Shown in pieces: positions 18,647-28,187 of a stretch of 64,000 bases of DNA. The stretch lies in the NCBI RefSeq assembly GCF_002970935.1, contig NZ_CP027194.1, forward strand, positions 682,001-746,000, read 5' to 3'. Both the position numbers and the translations under genes were made by a program. Each line of letters begins with the position of its first letter. The stretch's first letter is position 1. A model generated the notes under the pieces. The model was not told the DNA's origin, did not search any database, and saw nothing but the letters and a program-made list of their open reading frames with translations. Source of the DNA: Lactobacillus sp. CBA3606. Lineage in GTDB: Bacteria; Bacillota; Bacilli; Lactobacillales; Lactobacillaceae.

Positions 18647-19342
18647 TTACTTGTTTTGAGCAGCGAATAACGCTAATAGCATCGCGGCTGATTGCTTGCC
18701 AGCAGCCAAGATGAATTCATCAAAGCTGACACCCGCATCTTCGTTACCAACATCAGACATCGCCCGAATGACAACATATGGGGTGTTAAATTGATGACAG
18801 GCTTGCCCAATCGCTGCGCCTTCCATTTCACTCGAAAGCGCCATTGGAAAATGACTTAAAATTTGATCCGTTGCAGCCTGACTGGCAATAAATTGATCAC
18901 CTGACACAATTAGCCCAGTCTTGGCTTTCAAACCAGTTGCAGTAGCGGCTTGAATGATTTGGTCGACCCAATTTTTGTCTGTGTCGTAATACAACGGTTG
19001 TTGTGGTAATTGCCCATAATCGTAACCAAAGGCCGTTGCATCCACATCATGATAAGCCGTTGCAGTTGCGACGACCACGTCGCCAACAGCTAAGCCGGCC
19101 CCAATCCCACCGGCTGAACCAGAGTTAATCACCACATCAACCTCAAAGTTTGTAATCATTAAAGCGGTCGTCATTCCAGCCTGGACCTTACCAATTCCAG
19201 ATTGCACCAAAACAACTGCTTGTTGATCAATCGTGCCTTCATAAAAGACAATATCTTTAATGGGGGTAATTTTTTCATCTTGTAATGCGGTGCGGAGCGT
19301 TTTAAGTTCTTCTTCCATTGCACAAATAATGCCAAATTTCAT
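18647..19342 (-). CDS. mtnN: 5'-methylthioadenosine/S-adenosylhomocysteine nucleosidase
   Basis: A 231-residue cytosolic enzyme that removes adenine from MTA and SAH, feeding the methyl cycle and LuxS. It starts MKFGIICAMEEELKTL, with the catalytic Glu at the EE pair; INSGSAGGIG and the substrate motif LSSEMEGAAIGQ are family hallmarks, and the catalytic Asp is in RAMSDVGNEDA. It lies 18 bases after the small membrane protein gene, so Nudix, membrane protein and mtnN appear to form one operon. Confidence 0.96.
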   Translation of the reverse strand: MKFGIICAMEEELKTLRTALQDEKITPIKDIVFYEGTIDQQAVVLVQSGIGKVQAGMTTALMITNFEVDVVINSGSAGGIGAGLAVGDVVVATATAYHDVDATAFGYDYGQLPQQPLYYDTDKNWVDQIIQAATATGLKAKTGLIVSGDQFIASQAATDQILSHFPMALSSEMEGAAIGQACHQFNTPYVVIRAMSDVGNEDAGVSFDEFILAAGKQSAAMLLALFAAQNK

Positions 19343-19360
19343 GTGAGTTGCCTACTTTCC

Positions 19361-19612
19361 TTAGGGGGTTAAAAATAAAATTAAAAAAACAATAATAATT
19401 GCTAAAACTAAGCCTAAAATAACCCAATTGAGCTTGCGGCCCAAGCGTTTTGTTTTAGCCTCTTCCAATAAACGGTTGTTTTCAGCCGCGTAACCGCGCC
19501 GTGAAGCCGCTGTATCTGGTTCATTTTCTGGCATATCATCAGGTTCAGCAGCCGTGGGTTGGGTTTGCTTTTGATGATATTGTTGCCGCGTCATGCGATC
19601 TTCATCAGCCAT
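19361..19612 (-). CDS. Small C-tail-anchored membrane protein, unknown function
   Basis: An 83-residue protein with a polar N-terminal part (MADEDRMTRQQYHQKQTQ, then acidic and Pro-rich) and one transmembrane helix at the very end (about 60-82). No signal peptide is seen, so the bulk is probably cytosolic and the tail anchored. It overlaps the end of the Nudix gene by eight bases (start ATG inside its last codons). I do not recognise a function; the Nudix-small protein-mtnN arrangement is, as far as I recall, conserved in several lactobacilli. Confidence 0.78.
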   Translation of the reverse strand: MADEDRMTRQQYHQKQTQPTAAEPDDMPENEPDTAASRRGYAAENNRLLEEAKTKRLGRKLNWVILGLVLAIIIVFLILFLTP

Positions 19613-20165
19613 GTAAATCCACTCCTAACGCTTGGTGACTTTGCCAATACCACACCGCCATTACTGTCTTAGCATCCGCTAATTCACCACGAGTCACTTG
19701 GCCCATCACCGTTGGTAAATCTCGATAGACTAACCGGAGCTGTTCATCAGCATCTTGTGGTAAGGCCGTGGTAACTGGCTGTAATCCTGTGGCGACGTAC
19801 AACGTCATATATTCATCGGTGAAGCCTGGTGACGTGTAAAATTCCGCAATGGGTGTTAACTGATCAGCTACTAGCCGAGTTTCTTCATTTAATTCACGAA
19901 CGGCCGCAGCCAGCGGCGTTTCGCCGGGTTCAACCTTGCCGGCCGGAATCTCAAAGGTTACTCCGTTCGTGGCCGCTCGCCACTGCTTAACGAGTACCAG
20001 CTGTTGTGCGGCCGTCACCATCAAAATCGCCACAGCTGGTTGATGGTGGACGATTTCACGCGTCGCCGTCGTCTGATTGGGTAAAGTCACGACTTGGCAT
20101 TCCACTTGCACCAAGCCACCGTCAAAAACTTGAGTTCGCGTCTGTACCTGCTCTTCAAAATCCAT
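19605..20165 (-). CDS. nudF: Nudix hydrolase, ADP-ribose pyrophosphatase type
   Basis: A 186-residue hydrolase. The Nudix box is complete: G-x5-E-x7-REL-x-EE, read in GKVEPGETPLAAAVRELNEE. Downstream are SPGFTDEYMTLYVA and a proline-containing substrate-specificity region typical of ADP-ribose pyrophosphatases, which split ADP-ribose into AMP and ribose-5-phosphate. The ATG at 20165 has AGGAGG nine bases upstream; a longer frame to an upstream start is rejected because it includes this site. First gene of the unit with the small membrane protein and mtnN. Confidence 0.9.
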   Translation of the reverse strand: MDFEEQVQTRTQVFDGGLVQVECQVVTLPNQTTATREIVHHQPAVAILMVTAAQQLVLVKQWRAATNGVTFEIPAGKVEPGETPLAAAVRELNEETRLVADQLTPIAEFYTSPGFTDEYMTLYVATGLQPVTTALPQDADEQLRLVYRDLPTVMGQVTRGELADAKTVMAVWYWQSHQALGVDLHG

Positions 20166-20263
20166 CCGATCTAACCTCCTGATAACAAGCGTTCTCAATA
20201 AGGATACCGATTTTTACGTCTGAATGCAATTGTCACCCAAAATATAAGCCAACGTGTCCGACT

Positions 20264-20302
20264 AAAAAAGCGTCAGCTAGCCAAATCGACCACCCAACGC
20301 CT
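20264..20302 (-). terminator. Possible terminator of dapF
   Basis: On the minus strand GCGTT (20296-20300) can pair with GACGC (20270-20274), followed by six T. The stem is short and the loop long, so this is weak. Confidence 0.35.
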
Positions 20303-20315
20303 CTTTAAACGACTT

Positions 20316-21314
20316 CTAAACTGTGGCTACCCCCGCGATAAACGCTTCATAAGCTGGTTGTTCGCCAGTAATAGTGGTGGTGGCTTCACTGAAGTCCGCC
20401 TTTAAAGCCGCCGCTAATGGCAACGTCACAAACTTAACAAAGGTGGCATTCCCAATTAATTCCATCCAATATTCTTCATCGGCACCTTGGTGGACGACCG
20501 TTTTGACCATGCCCCCTGGATTGGTGACGTGAATTTCTTGGTTAAAGTCAGTACTTTCTTGATGCAATAAGACGTACATCAATGAAGATGCCGACATCGC
20601 CGTCCCACAAGCATCGGTGAACCCAACGCCCCGTTCAAAGGTCCGGACAAAAATCGAGTTAGCACCAAGTACTTCGACAAAGCTCACATTGACACCATCT
20701 GGAAAGAGCTTATTTTGACCATCATTTAGCCATTGCCCAATGCGACCTAACTCAGAACCGGTTAAGGTAGCATGATCAACAAACGCAATCAAATGTGGAT
20801 TGGGAACGGAAACCGCTGAAAACTTTAAATCCGCTGAAATTTCTGGAATAGCTTCATTAATAATCGTGGTGGCTTCATGATTAACATGCATGCCTAGGTT
20901 TTTAGCATCAAAGGAAACTGGTGAGATTTCAACACTGTACGCTGGAACATGGTCGGCAAAGTCAGCGACCGCTTGCACCTTTAAATCGGCATACATTGTC
21001 TCCACTCGAAAATCAGTCTGACTATTCTGAGTGCCTAAGTAGCGTGCAACGGTCCGTAACCCATTACCGCACATGCTAGCTTCGGTGCCATCCGCATTGA
21101 TAACACGCATCCGACCGAGCACTTGGGCATGGTCAGATTTATCAACGACTAAAATGCCATCGGCCCCTTCATAAAGGCCATCACCATTGCGTTTGCAACT
21201 ATTAATTGCCAGTTGTTTCAAGTCAGTATCAGTCAACGGTTCTGGAAATTGCGCTTGATCCAATAAATAAAAATCATTACCGGAACCGTGCACTTTGATC
21301 ATTTTCACTACCAT
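20316..21314 (-). CDS. dapF: Diaminopimelate epimerase
   Basis: A 332-residue enzyme converting LL- to meso-diaminopimelate, the cross-linking residue of DAP-type peptidoglycan and precursor of lysine. The two catalytic cysteines are seen in ASMCGNGLRTVAR (near residue 77) and TDACGTAMSAS (near 230), in the two halves of the pseudo-symmetric fold. It is longer than the E. coli enzyme (about 274) by inserted segments and a C-terminal extension, as in related lactobacilli. The ATG at 21314 has AGGA five bases upstream; the ATG at 21320 overlaps that site. No other dap gene is near. Confidence 0.93.
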   Translation of the reverse strand: MVVKMIKVHGSGNDFYLLDQAQFPEPLTDTDLKQLAINSCKRNGDGLYEGADGILVVDKSDHAQVLGRMRVINADGTEASMCGNGLRTVARYLGTQNSQTDFRVETMYADLKVQAVADFADHVPAYSVEISPVSFDAKNLGMHVNHEATTIINEAIPEISADLKFSAVSVPNPHLIAFVDHATLTGSELGRIGQWLNDGQNKLFPDGVNVSFVEVLGANSIFVRTFERGVGFTDACGTAMSASSLMYVLLHQESTDFNQEIHVTNPGGMVKTVVHQGADEEYWMELIGNATFVKFVTLPLAAALKADFSEATTTITGEQPAYEAFIAGVATV

Positions 21315-21427
21315 CAGCATCCTATCTATTTATAATCTCGAGTTAACTACTTTACTATCATACTGATTTTTCAAGCAGAATTCAATTCCTAAGGACCAAA
21401 GTGAAGCCTACAAAATGCGGCGGCCAA

Positions 21428-21475
21428 AAGAAAAACAGTTCCTGCAAGAAGTTGTAGATTCTTGCAGGAACTGTT
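21428..21475 (-). terminator. Terminator of ileS
   Basis: A perfect 17-bp stem, 21434-21450 with 21459-21475, has an eight-base loop and on the minus strand is followed by TTTTCTTTT. It lies 12 bases after the ileS stop. Confidence 0.92.
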
Positions 21476-21486
21476 GCAATCATTGA

Positions 21487-24285
21487 CTAAGCTTCTAAAC
21501 CAGTCGTGATTGATTCAGGATAATTAGTCCGAACAATTTCAGCACACCGGGCACATAACATTGGATAAGCATCATCTTGACCAACATCAGTCTTCGTCAT
21601 GCGGCAGCGTGAACAAACGTCACCCTCAGCATGACTCACCTTGATGGCTAATTGGTCACCAAACTTTTCGACCGTCTGATCAGCTTCGGCCAAATCATGA
21701 ATCGTTAAGGCTGAAACCATCAACATTTGTTGGACATTGGTAGCTAACCGTTGTAGCAAGGCTTGCGTCGTATCAGTCACATACAAGTCCAAGTGAGCCT
21801 CCAACGACTTCCCGATTAGTTTCGCATCCCGGGCTTCTTCTAAGGCCTTTAAAACGGCGCTCCGCAGTTCCATGAATTGACCCCAGTCAGTCGTTAACGT
21901 TGCTGCATTTGGTAACGTTTGTACTGTTGGCATTTCAGTCAATTGTGCAAATTCTTCTGGTTCCTTCAAGAATGGCCAGATTTCTTCGGTCGTATGTGGC
22001 AACATTGGCGTAAACAACTTCGTCAAGGCAACCAAGACGTCATAAAAGACTGTTTGCATGGACCGCCGTGAATGGCTATCTTCGGCATCAATATACATGA
22101 TATCTTTGGCGATATCCAAGTAGAAGTTTGATAAATCAACCGTTAAGAAGTTTAGTAGCTTTTTGTAAATATCCAAAAAGTCATAATGATCATAATGATC
22201 CTTCACTTCAGCAACGAATTGGTTAAGTCGAACTTCCATATATTGGTCGACAGTTGCTAAATCAGCCGTTGCGACCCGGTTCACTTTTGGATCAAAGTCC
22301 GTAGTGTTCGCCAACATAAACCGCATCGTATTCCGGAACTTCTTATAACCATCGGATACTTGCTTGAAGCTTTCCATCGAGACCCGCACATCAGAACTTG
22401 TATCGACAGAAGCCACCCAGAGCCGCACGATTTCAGCACCCATTTGTTTAATAACTTCGGCAGGCGCAATCGTATTGCCCAATGACTTGCTCATCTTCCG
22501 GCCTTGGTTATCTAACGTGAAACCTTGTGACAAGATTTGCTTGTATGGCGCCTGACCCGTTACGGCCACACTCGTAATCAAACTGGAGTTAAACCAACCA
22601 CGATACTGATCAGACCCTTCCAAGTAAAGATCCGCTGGATAAGTCAAGTAAGGCCGCTCCGCTAAGACCCCCTGGTGAGAAGAACCAGAGTCAAACCAAA
22701 CATCCATAATATCAGTTTCCTTAGTAAAGGTCCCATTAGGTGAATGCTCATCCGTAAAACCAGCTGGTAATAAGTCTTTCGCCTCTCGTTCAAACCAGAC
22801 GTTTGACCCATATTGGCCAATTAAATCGGCAACATGTGCAATCGTCGCTTCAGTCATGATGGCCGTCCCATCTTCTGCATAAAAGATGGGTAGTGGTACA
22901 CCCCAAACACGTTGCCGTGAAATGACCCAGTCACCACGATCACGAATCATGTTATAGAGCCGTTTTTTACCCCATTCTGGTGAAAATTGAACCGCGTCAA
23001 TTGCCCCTAGAATTTCATCACGCATATCACCAACGGATGCAAACCATTGAGGTGTTGCGCGGAAAATGATTGGCTTTTTAGTCCGCCAATCAAATGGATA
23101 ACTATGCTCATAAGGCATGTAATCCAATAATGCGCCACTAGCTTTTAACTTATCTAACGCAATTTGATTAGCATCTTCATAAAAGACCCCAGCAAAATCA
23201 GGACCAGCTTCGGCCGTTAAGACCCCTTTGCCATCAACTGGTGCAAACACGGGTAACCCATACTTTTGACCAATTCGGTAATCATCTTCCCCATAACCAG
23301 GCGCCGTATGGACTAATCCGGTCCCAGCATCTAAGGTGACAAAATCACCTAACATGGTGACAATTTTACGATCAGCGTCAAATGGATGTTGACAAATAAC
23401 ACGATCTAATTCGGCACCCTTAACTGTTTTGAGGACTTTAACCTCTTCCCAACCAAAACGAGTCACATTTTCGGCTAATAAATCAGCAGCTAACACATAT
23501 TTCCGTGAATCGCCAGCTGGTTGCACAACCACGTAGTCAAAACCAGCATCAATCGTAATCCCTTCGGAAGCTGGGATGGTCCAAGGCGTTGTCGTCCACA
23601 CAACCATGTATGTGTCAGTATCTAGAACCCCTTTACCATCAATGACGCGTTCCCCATAAAAAGCGGATGGTGACGTCACATCATGATATTCGACTTCGGC
23701 TTCTGCCAAGGCTGATTCTGATGACCATGACCAAAAGACTGGCTTTTTACCACGATAAATCAAATGACGCTTGGCAAAAGCACCAAAAACGCGAATCTGG
23801 GCTGCTTCAAACTCTGGATTTAACGTCAAATATGGGTGGTCCCATTCGGCGGCTACGCCCAAGCGTTTGAATTCATCACGTTGCCGATCGACTTGTTTCA
23901 AAGCATATTCACGACATAATTCCCGAAATTCATTAGTGGTCATTTTCTTACGATCATAACCCGCTTGCTTTAATTTCTGTTCGATAGGTAACCCATGGGT
24001 ATCCCAGCCAGGAACATAAGGTGACCGGAAACCATTCATTGACTTATAACGGACAATAAAATCTTTGGTGATTTTATTTAACGCATGGCCCATGTGAATA
24101 TCACCATTCGCATATGGTGGGCCATCATGTAAAACAAAAGTGTCTTTACCTTCATTTAATTTTTGCCGTTGTTCATAGACCTTGTTTTCGCTCCAAACGT
24201 TTTGCCGTTCGACTTCTTTAACAGGTAGGTTACCTCGCATTTTAAACTTGGTCTTACCAAGATTAAGTGTTTCTTTAACGCGCAT
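21487..24285 (-). CDS. ileS: Isoleucyl-tRNA synthetase
   Basis: A 932-residue class I synthetase charging tRNA-Ile. The HIGH-type motif reads [16 protein letters not shown] (about 56-71) and the KMSKS loop is KMSKSLGN near residue 595. The CP1 editing domain with [10 protein letters not shown] lies between. The C-terminal zinc ribbon has two cysteine pairs, CSRCRMTK and MLCARC (about 893-919). The length matches the bacterial type of Firmicutes. It is preceded by a T-box leader and its own -10 box, and is the gene downstream of the dcw cluster as in other Bacilli. Confidence 0.98.
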   Translation of the reverse strand: MRVKETLNLGKTKFKMRGNLPVKEVERQNVWSENKVYEQRQKLNEGKDTFVLHDGPPYANGDIHMGHALNKITKDFIVRYKSMNGFRSPYVPGWDTHGLPIEQKLKQAGYDRKKMTTNEFRELCREYALKQVDRQRDEFKRLGVAAEWDHPYLTLNPEFEAAQIRVFGAFAKRHLIYRGKKPVFWSWSSESALAEAEVEYHDVTSPSAFYGERVIDGKGVLDTDTYMVVWTTTPWTIPASEGITIDAGFDYVVVQPAGDSRKYVLAADLLAENVTRFGWEEVKVLKTVKGAELDRVICQHPFDADRKIVTMLGDFVTLDAGTGLVHTAPGYGEDDYRIGQKYGLPVFAPVDGKGVLTAEAGPDFAGVFYEDANQIALDKLKASGALLDYMPYEHSYPFDWRTKKPIIFRATPQWFASVGDMRDEILGAIDAVQFSPEWGKKRLYNMIRDRGDWVISRQRVWGVPLPIFYAEDGTAIMTEATIAHVADLIGQYGSNVWFEREAKDLLPAGFTDEHSPNGTFTKETDIMDVWFDSGSSHQGVLAERPYLTYPADLYLEGSDQYRGWFNSSLITSVAVTGQAPYKQILSQGFTLDNQGRKMSKSLGNTIAPAEVIKQMGAEIVRLWVASVDTSSDVRVSMESFKQVSDGYKKFRNTMRFMLANTTDFDPKVNRVATADLATVDQYMEVRLNQFVAEVKDHYDHYDFLDIYKKLLNFLTVDLSNFYLDIAKDIMYIDAEDSHSRRSMQTVFYDVLVALTKLFTPMLPHTTEEIWPFLKEPEEFAQLTEMPTVQTLPNAATLTTDWGQFMELRSAVLKALEEARDAKLIGKSLEAHLDLYVTDTTQALLQRLATNVQQMLMVSALTIHDLAEADQTVEKFGDQLAIKVSHAEGDVCSRCRMTKTDVGQDDAYPMLCARCAEIVRTNYPESITTGLEA

Positions 24286-24334
24286 TTGATCACTCCTTAA
24301 AATTTTTGGTGCTAATCAATCTAATTTTGGCGAC

Positions 24335-24570
24335 AAAAAAACTCCGTCCGCAAGGGACGAAGTTATCGTGGTACCACCCAAATTTAGAATTGTTTAGATT
24401 CTCTCTTAGCATGGTTAACGGTCATGAACCGGTCGACCCTACTGAATAATTTCAGGTCCACATTCGGAGATGATCTGCAACCAAACCAGGGACGACCGAA
24501 TTCACATTCACATCGGCTCTCTGAGCGTATAGCAAGGTTGTTTGCTGTTCTCCTCAAAATTTTAGTAACA
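24335..24570 (-). ncRNA. T-box riboswitch leader of ileS
   Basis: On the minus strand the conserved T-box sequence TGGGTGGTACCACG is present (24367-24380), followed by a terminator hairpin (about 24340-24364) and a T run. Upstream are the motifs GTAGGGTCGACCGG and ACCGTTA typical of the specifier-arm 3' side and stem II. Uncharged tRNA binding pairs with the T-box and forms the antiterminator. An ATC triplet at 24472-24474 (minus) is a candidate isoleucine specifier; I have not folded the RNA. Confidence 0.92.
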
Positions 24571-24574
24571 TTTA

Positions 24575-24580
24575 ATTATA
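24575..24580 (-). promoter_or_regulatory. -10 box of the ileS leader
   Basis: Perfect TATAAT on the minus strand, a few bases before the T-box leader and 18 bases after the divIVA stop. The -35 region would lie inside the end of divIVA and is not consensus-like. Confidence 0.6.
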
Positions 24581-24597
24581 CCCTGATTCTAGTCGAC

Positions 24598-25299
24598 TTA
24601 GTTCGTGGCGTCAACATTATCATCCGGGAAAATAACCACCGTTTGCTGTTGTGCTTGATCGCCACCATCAGCGACCGGGGTTTCGCCAGCCGTTGCATTC
24701 GTGATTTCAGCGGCTGCTTCTGAGTTTACGCTCGCATTAACCCCATTGTCAAGGTTGTCTTGCTTCAAAACGTGTTGGATTTCTGCGTAACTAGAGGTAT
24801 CGGTTTCACTCAGTAACTGGTCCCAATCCTTGCTCTTAACCACTTCTAATTGTGATTCAAGCATCACTTGTAATCGTTGACGGAAGACCCGGGTTTGCTT
24901 CTTCAAGTCATCGGTTTCAACCGACAAACGTTTGGCCTTTTGTGAGGCTTCATCAATCATCTGGTTAGACTTATCCGTCGCTTCACTGACAATATCAGAC
25001 GCTTGCTTTTGCGCTTCACGCGTAATAATGTCCGCTTCTTTCTTCGAATTCGTCTTAACCTTATCCGCAGCTTCTTGGGCCACTAAGATTGATTGATTCA
25101 AAGAATCTTTCAATTCATTGAAGTACTTCAACTTACCTTCACTAGCGTCTAAACGTTCCTGGAGGTCCTTATTCTGTTTCAGAGTAATTTGATAATCCTT
25201 AATAATTTGTTCAAGAAAATCATTGACCTCGTCAATATTGTAACCACGTAATTTCGTGGAAAACTCTTTGTTATGAATGTCGTCAGGACTTAACACCAT
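24598..25299 (-). CDS. divIVA: Cell division/polarity protein DivIVA
   Basis: A 233-residue coiled-coil protein that senses negative membrane curvature and marks septum and poles. The N-terminal lipid-binding domain reads LSPDDIHNKEFSTKLRGYNI and is followed by long coiled coils (about 30-165: KQNKDLQERLDASEGKLKYF, EADIITREAQKQ). The last 60 residues are acidic and Ala/Gln-rich, likely disordered. It is the last gene of the division cluster, 23 bases after ylmH. Confidence 0.96.
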   Translation of the reverse strand: MVLSPDDIHNKEFSTKLRGYNIDEVNDFLEQIIKDYQITLKQNKDLQERLDASEGKLKYFNELKDSLNQSILVAQEAADKVKTNSKKEADIITREAQKQASDIVSEATDKSNQMIDEASQKAKRLSVETDDLKKQTRVFRQRLQVMLESQLEVVKSKDWDQLLSETDTSSYAEIQHVLKQDNLDNGVNASVNSEAAAEITNATAGETPVADGGDQAQQQTVVIFPDDNVDATN

Positions 25300-25322
25300 A
25301 CTAAATTTCCTCCAATATCTAT

Positions 25323-26108
25323 CTATTTACTATGAATAATCTTTAACGTAATTCGCAAGCGCGCTTTTTTAGTCTCATTGCCAATCTCTGCCAACTGAAC
25401 ACGCCCATAATGATTGACACTTAACATGTCTAACAAAGCCAGTTCATAATCAGCTTTTGGCAAATCGGCCCAATTCAACCGCACGTGCGCCCCTTCAATT
25501 AATTCTTTGGCATGATGCCGTGAAAGATTGAAAGCCGCCTTAATGACACTGTCAGCACGTAATGAGCTAACGGTTGTCGTAATGGTTTCCCAATCATTCT
25601 GCGGATTAATCGCTGCCGTTACTGGTACGGCCGTTAAGTGAACTTTCGTCTTACCTAATCGGTCAATCTGTGCCGTAAAATAATCAAACAGTTCGGTCTC
25701 ACAGAAGAACTGCCAGGTTTCACCATCCGAGATAATATCACCAAATACATCGCGCTCAACGCCAGAATTGGCTAAGGTACCTAAGATATGCCCATGTTTC
25801 AGCGTGGCAAACTTAACCGGATAAACAATATTTACCAAAGTAATTTGAAAATCCGCTGACTCTGGGTCGTAATAATCCGGATAAAATAAAATCCGTTTTA
25901 ATTCCGCCCCTGCGTAGCCACCATTAGCTTGCATCCGAACCCCGTCTAATTGATTGACCATGGTCTGGGCAATATAGACTTGGCGGGGATTCAAGAAAGC
26001 CGTCAAAATGGGCCGGTACTGATCAGTTACACGCCGTAACCAACCGGTCACTTGTTCAATAAAGGGGGCCTCGTTTGCGCGAAAATGTTGCTTTAAATTT
26101 TCATCCAC
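25323..26108 (-). CDS. ylmH: YlmH, S4-domain RNA-binding protein
   Basis: A 261-residue cytosolic protein. The C-terminal S4 domain (about 185-255) contains SRHHAKELIEGAHVRLNWA, the typical RNA-binding turn. The N-terminal two thirds carry the YlmH-specific fold with RQVYIAQTMVNQLDG and RILFYPDYYDPE. YlmH acts on ribosomes and peptidyl-tRNA and is a constant member of the division cluster in Gram-positive bacteria. It lies between the YggT gene and divIVA with short gaps. Confidence 0.93.
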   Translation of the reverse strand: MDENLKQHFRANEAPFIEQVTGWLRRVTDQYRPILTAFLNPRQVYIAQTMVNQLDGVRMQANGGYAGAELKRILFYPDYYDPESADFQITLVNIVYPVKFATLKHGHILGTLANSGVERDVFGDIISDGETWQFFCETELFDYFTAQIDRLGKTKVHLTAVPVTAAINPQNDWETITTTVSSLRADSVIKAAFNLSRHHAKELIEGAHVRLNWADLPKADYELALLDMLSVNHYGRVQLAEIGNETKKARLRITLKIIHSK

Positions 26109-26131
26109 GATCCTATCCTCGTTATTTCAGT

Positions 26132-26401
26132 TTAAAACCCAATAAAGGTTAACAAATAATATAAGCCTTGCTCAGCAAATTGTAAAACCAATAACGCAAT
26201 TAGCGGTGAAAAATCAAGCCCCGCAATTGCGGGCACAAACCGCCGGAAAATACTTAAGAACGGTTCACAAATCTGCCCCAAGAAACGGCCGATGCTGGTG
26301 TTATAAGCGCCTGGAAACCAGGACATTAAAATATAAACAATCAGCGCCAGTTGGTAAATTTGGAACAAGCGGGAAATTAATGAAATTAACAGCGCAATCA
26401 C
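26132..26401 (-). CDS. yggT: YggT family membrane protein
   Basis: An 89-residue protein with two transmembrane segments (about 2-25 and 62-85). The family signature is seen in YILMSWFPGAYNTSIGRFLG and ICEPFLSIFRRFVP, followed by GLDFSPLIALLVLQ. YggT (YlmG) proteins take part in membrane or division organisation; the exact role is unsettled. It starts eight bases after sepF. Confidence 0.93.
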   Translation of the reverse strand: MIALLISLISRLFQIYQLALIVYILMSWFPGAYNTSIGRFLGQICEPFLSIFRRFVPAIAGLDFSPLIALLVLQFAEQGLYYLLTFIGF

Positions 26402-26408
26402 TCCTTAC

Positions 26409-26825
26409 TTACAACGTGTTGGGATTGAATTGATTGGTCGTGCTCCCTGAAACTTCATAGTTTTCAGGAATACAGAGAAAGATTTCGTCACCAATCCGTT
26501 CAATTTCGCCGTTAATGGCGTACACGGTCCCAGTTAAGAAATCAACAATCCGGCGGGCCATCTGATCATCAACATGATCGAAATTAATAATGACCGCTTG
26601 ATTTTTTAATAACTGAGCCGCAATTTCTTTAACATCTGAATAAATTTTAGGCTCAAACAGGGCAATCTTACTGTTGACAGACTTACCACCTTGCATCGGC
26701 ACTACCTTTGGTGAAGTTGTCGCATTAGCTGGGGTCTCACGCGGCGGATTAAGATTCGTTGCCGCTTCCTCAGCCTGCTCATCACTAACGCCAAAAAAGT
26801 TACTCAAACTAAAGCGTCCGGCCAT
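26409..26825 (-). CDS. sepF: SepF, FtsZ-bundling division protein
   Basis: A 138-residue protein that binds the FtsZ tail and the membrane. The N-terminal amphipathic stretch (MAGRFSLSNFFG) is followed by a variable linker, then the SepF core from about residue 55: KIALFEPKIYSDVKEIAAQL, VIINFDHVDDQMARRIVDFL and TGTVYAINGEIERIGDEIFL. It is placed after ftsZ as in B. subtilis. Confidence 0.96.
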   Translation of the reverse strand: MAGRFSLSNFFGVSDEQAEEAATNLNPPRETPANATTSPKVVPMQGGKSVNSKIALFEPKIYSDVKEIAAQLLKNQAVIINFDHVDDQMARRIVDFLTGTVYAINGEIERIGDEIFLCIPENYEVSGSTTNQFNPNTL

Positions 26826-26849
26826 TATTCATCGCTCCCCTTCAACGGC

Positions 26850-28157
26850 TTATTTACGGCGCCGTTTGAAGAATGGCGGCGTATCTAATGAATCACCATT
26901 GTCATTAGTCTTAGTTTCTTCAGCTGGTTGATTGTCATTAAAGACATCAAAATCAGTTTTTTCAACATTTTTAAATTCTTGCCCATTGCTAGGCGTCGTT
27001 GGTCGCGCACTAGTAGGTTCGCGACGAATATCCCAGTTACCAAAAGGATCATTATTAGCTGATGTTTGTGGTTCAGTAGCATTGTCCTGGTTAGCCTGCT
27101 TTGCATGACTTTGATTGTCAGCTGGCGTTGTAAACATGCCACCACGTTGTTGGCCTTGTTCGCTACGATTATGCGCTACACCGGTCTTTAGTTCCCGCTG
27201 CTTTTTGTCAATCCCAGTTGCAATAACCGTCACCCGCACTTCATCGCCTAAGCTTTCATCAATTGACGTCCCAAAAATAATGTTAACGTCCGTCGTTGCT
27301 GCTTGCGTCACAATATTCGAAGCGGCTTCGGCTTCGTATAAGGACATATCTGGACCACCCGTAATGTTAAGTAAGACTTGTTCAGCACCATCAATGGAAA
27401 CTTCCAACAATGGTGATGAAATAGCTTCCTTGGTTGCATCCGCAGTCCGGTTTTCACCACTAGCAGACCCAATTCCCATCAGCGCAGAACCTTGATTTTG
27501 CATAACCGTCTTAACATCCGCAAAGTCCAAGTTAACGTAACCAGGTGAGGTAATTAAATCAGAAATCCCTTGTACCCCTTGGCGTAACACATTGTCAGCT
27601 TCTTGGAAAGCTTCCATCATCGGTGTCTTTTTGTCGACGATTTCTAATAACCGATTGTTGGCAATGACGATTAACGTATCCACATTGTCTTTCATTTGCG
27701 AGATTCCTTCAGCCGCATTACGCGCCCGCTTAGGTCCTTCAAATGTAAATGGTCGCGTGACGACCCCAACAGTTAAAGCACCAGAGTCCTTTGCAATCTT
27801 AGCAACAACTGGTGCGGCCCCGTTACCAGTACCGCCACCCATACCGGCCGTTACAAAAACCATGTCGGCGCCCTGTAAGGCTTCAGTTAAGGCTTCTTCA
27901 CTTTCCTGAGCTGCTTTGGAACCAACGTCTGGATTAGAGCCAGCACCAAGTCCACGGGTCAGTTTAGGTCCCAATTGAATTTTAGTTTCGGCATTAGCGG
28001 TTTGTAGGGCTTGCACATCGGTATTAGCGACGATAAATTCTACACCCTTAACATCTTCCGTAATCATCCGGTTAACGGCATTACCACCACCGCCACCAAC
28101 CCCGATGACTTTAATATTAACCCCTGAATCTTGGGCTGAATCTAAAGAATATTCCAT
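26850..28157 (-). CDS. ftsZ: Cell division GTPase FtsZ
   Basis: A 435-residue tubulin homologue that polymerises into the Z ring. The glycine-rich [16 protein letters not shown] is near residue 17-32, the tubulin signature [13 protein letters not shown] near 106-118, and the synergy-loop region [20 protein letters not shown] near 207-226. After residue 318 comes a disordered Gln/Asn linker and the conserved C-terminal peptide [11 protein letters not shown], which binds FtsA and SepF. The gap to ftsA is 30 bases. Confidence 0.98.
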   Translation of the reverse strand: MEYSLDSAQDSGVNIKVIGVGGGGGNAVNRMITEDVKGVEFIVANTDVQALQTANAETKIQLGPKLTRGLGAGSNPDVGSKAAQESEEALTEALQGADMVFVTAGMGGGTGNGAAPVVAKIAKDSGALTVGVVTRPFTFEGPKRARNAAEGISQMKDNVDTLIVIANNRLLEIVDKKTPMMEAFQEADNVLRQGVQGISDLITSPGYVNLDFADVKTVMQNQGSALMGIGSASGENRTADATKEAISSPLLEVSIDGAEQVLLNITGGPDMSLYEAEAASNIVTQAATTDVNIIFGTSIDESLGDEVRVTVIATGIDKKQRELKTGVAHNRSEQGQQRGGMFTTPADNQSHAKQANQDNATEPQTSANNDPFGNWDIRREPTSARPTTPSNGQEFKNVEKTDFDVFNDNQPAEETKTNDNGDSLDTPPFFKRRRK

Positions 28158-28187
28158 AATTTTTCCTCCGTCATTCCTATCATAGTT

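Noticed and set aside
24424-24723. Open frame of 99 codons crossing the ileS leader on the plus strand
   Set aside because: It lies antisense to the T-box RNA and to the end of divIVA; the RNA signals explain the conservation.
27115-27495. Open frame of 126 codons on the plus strand inside ftsZ
   Set aside because: Antisense of ftsZ; the ftsZ frame has every family motif.
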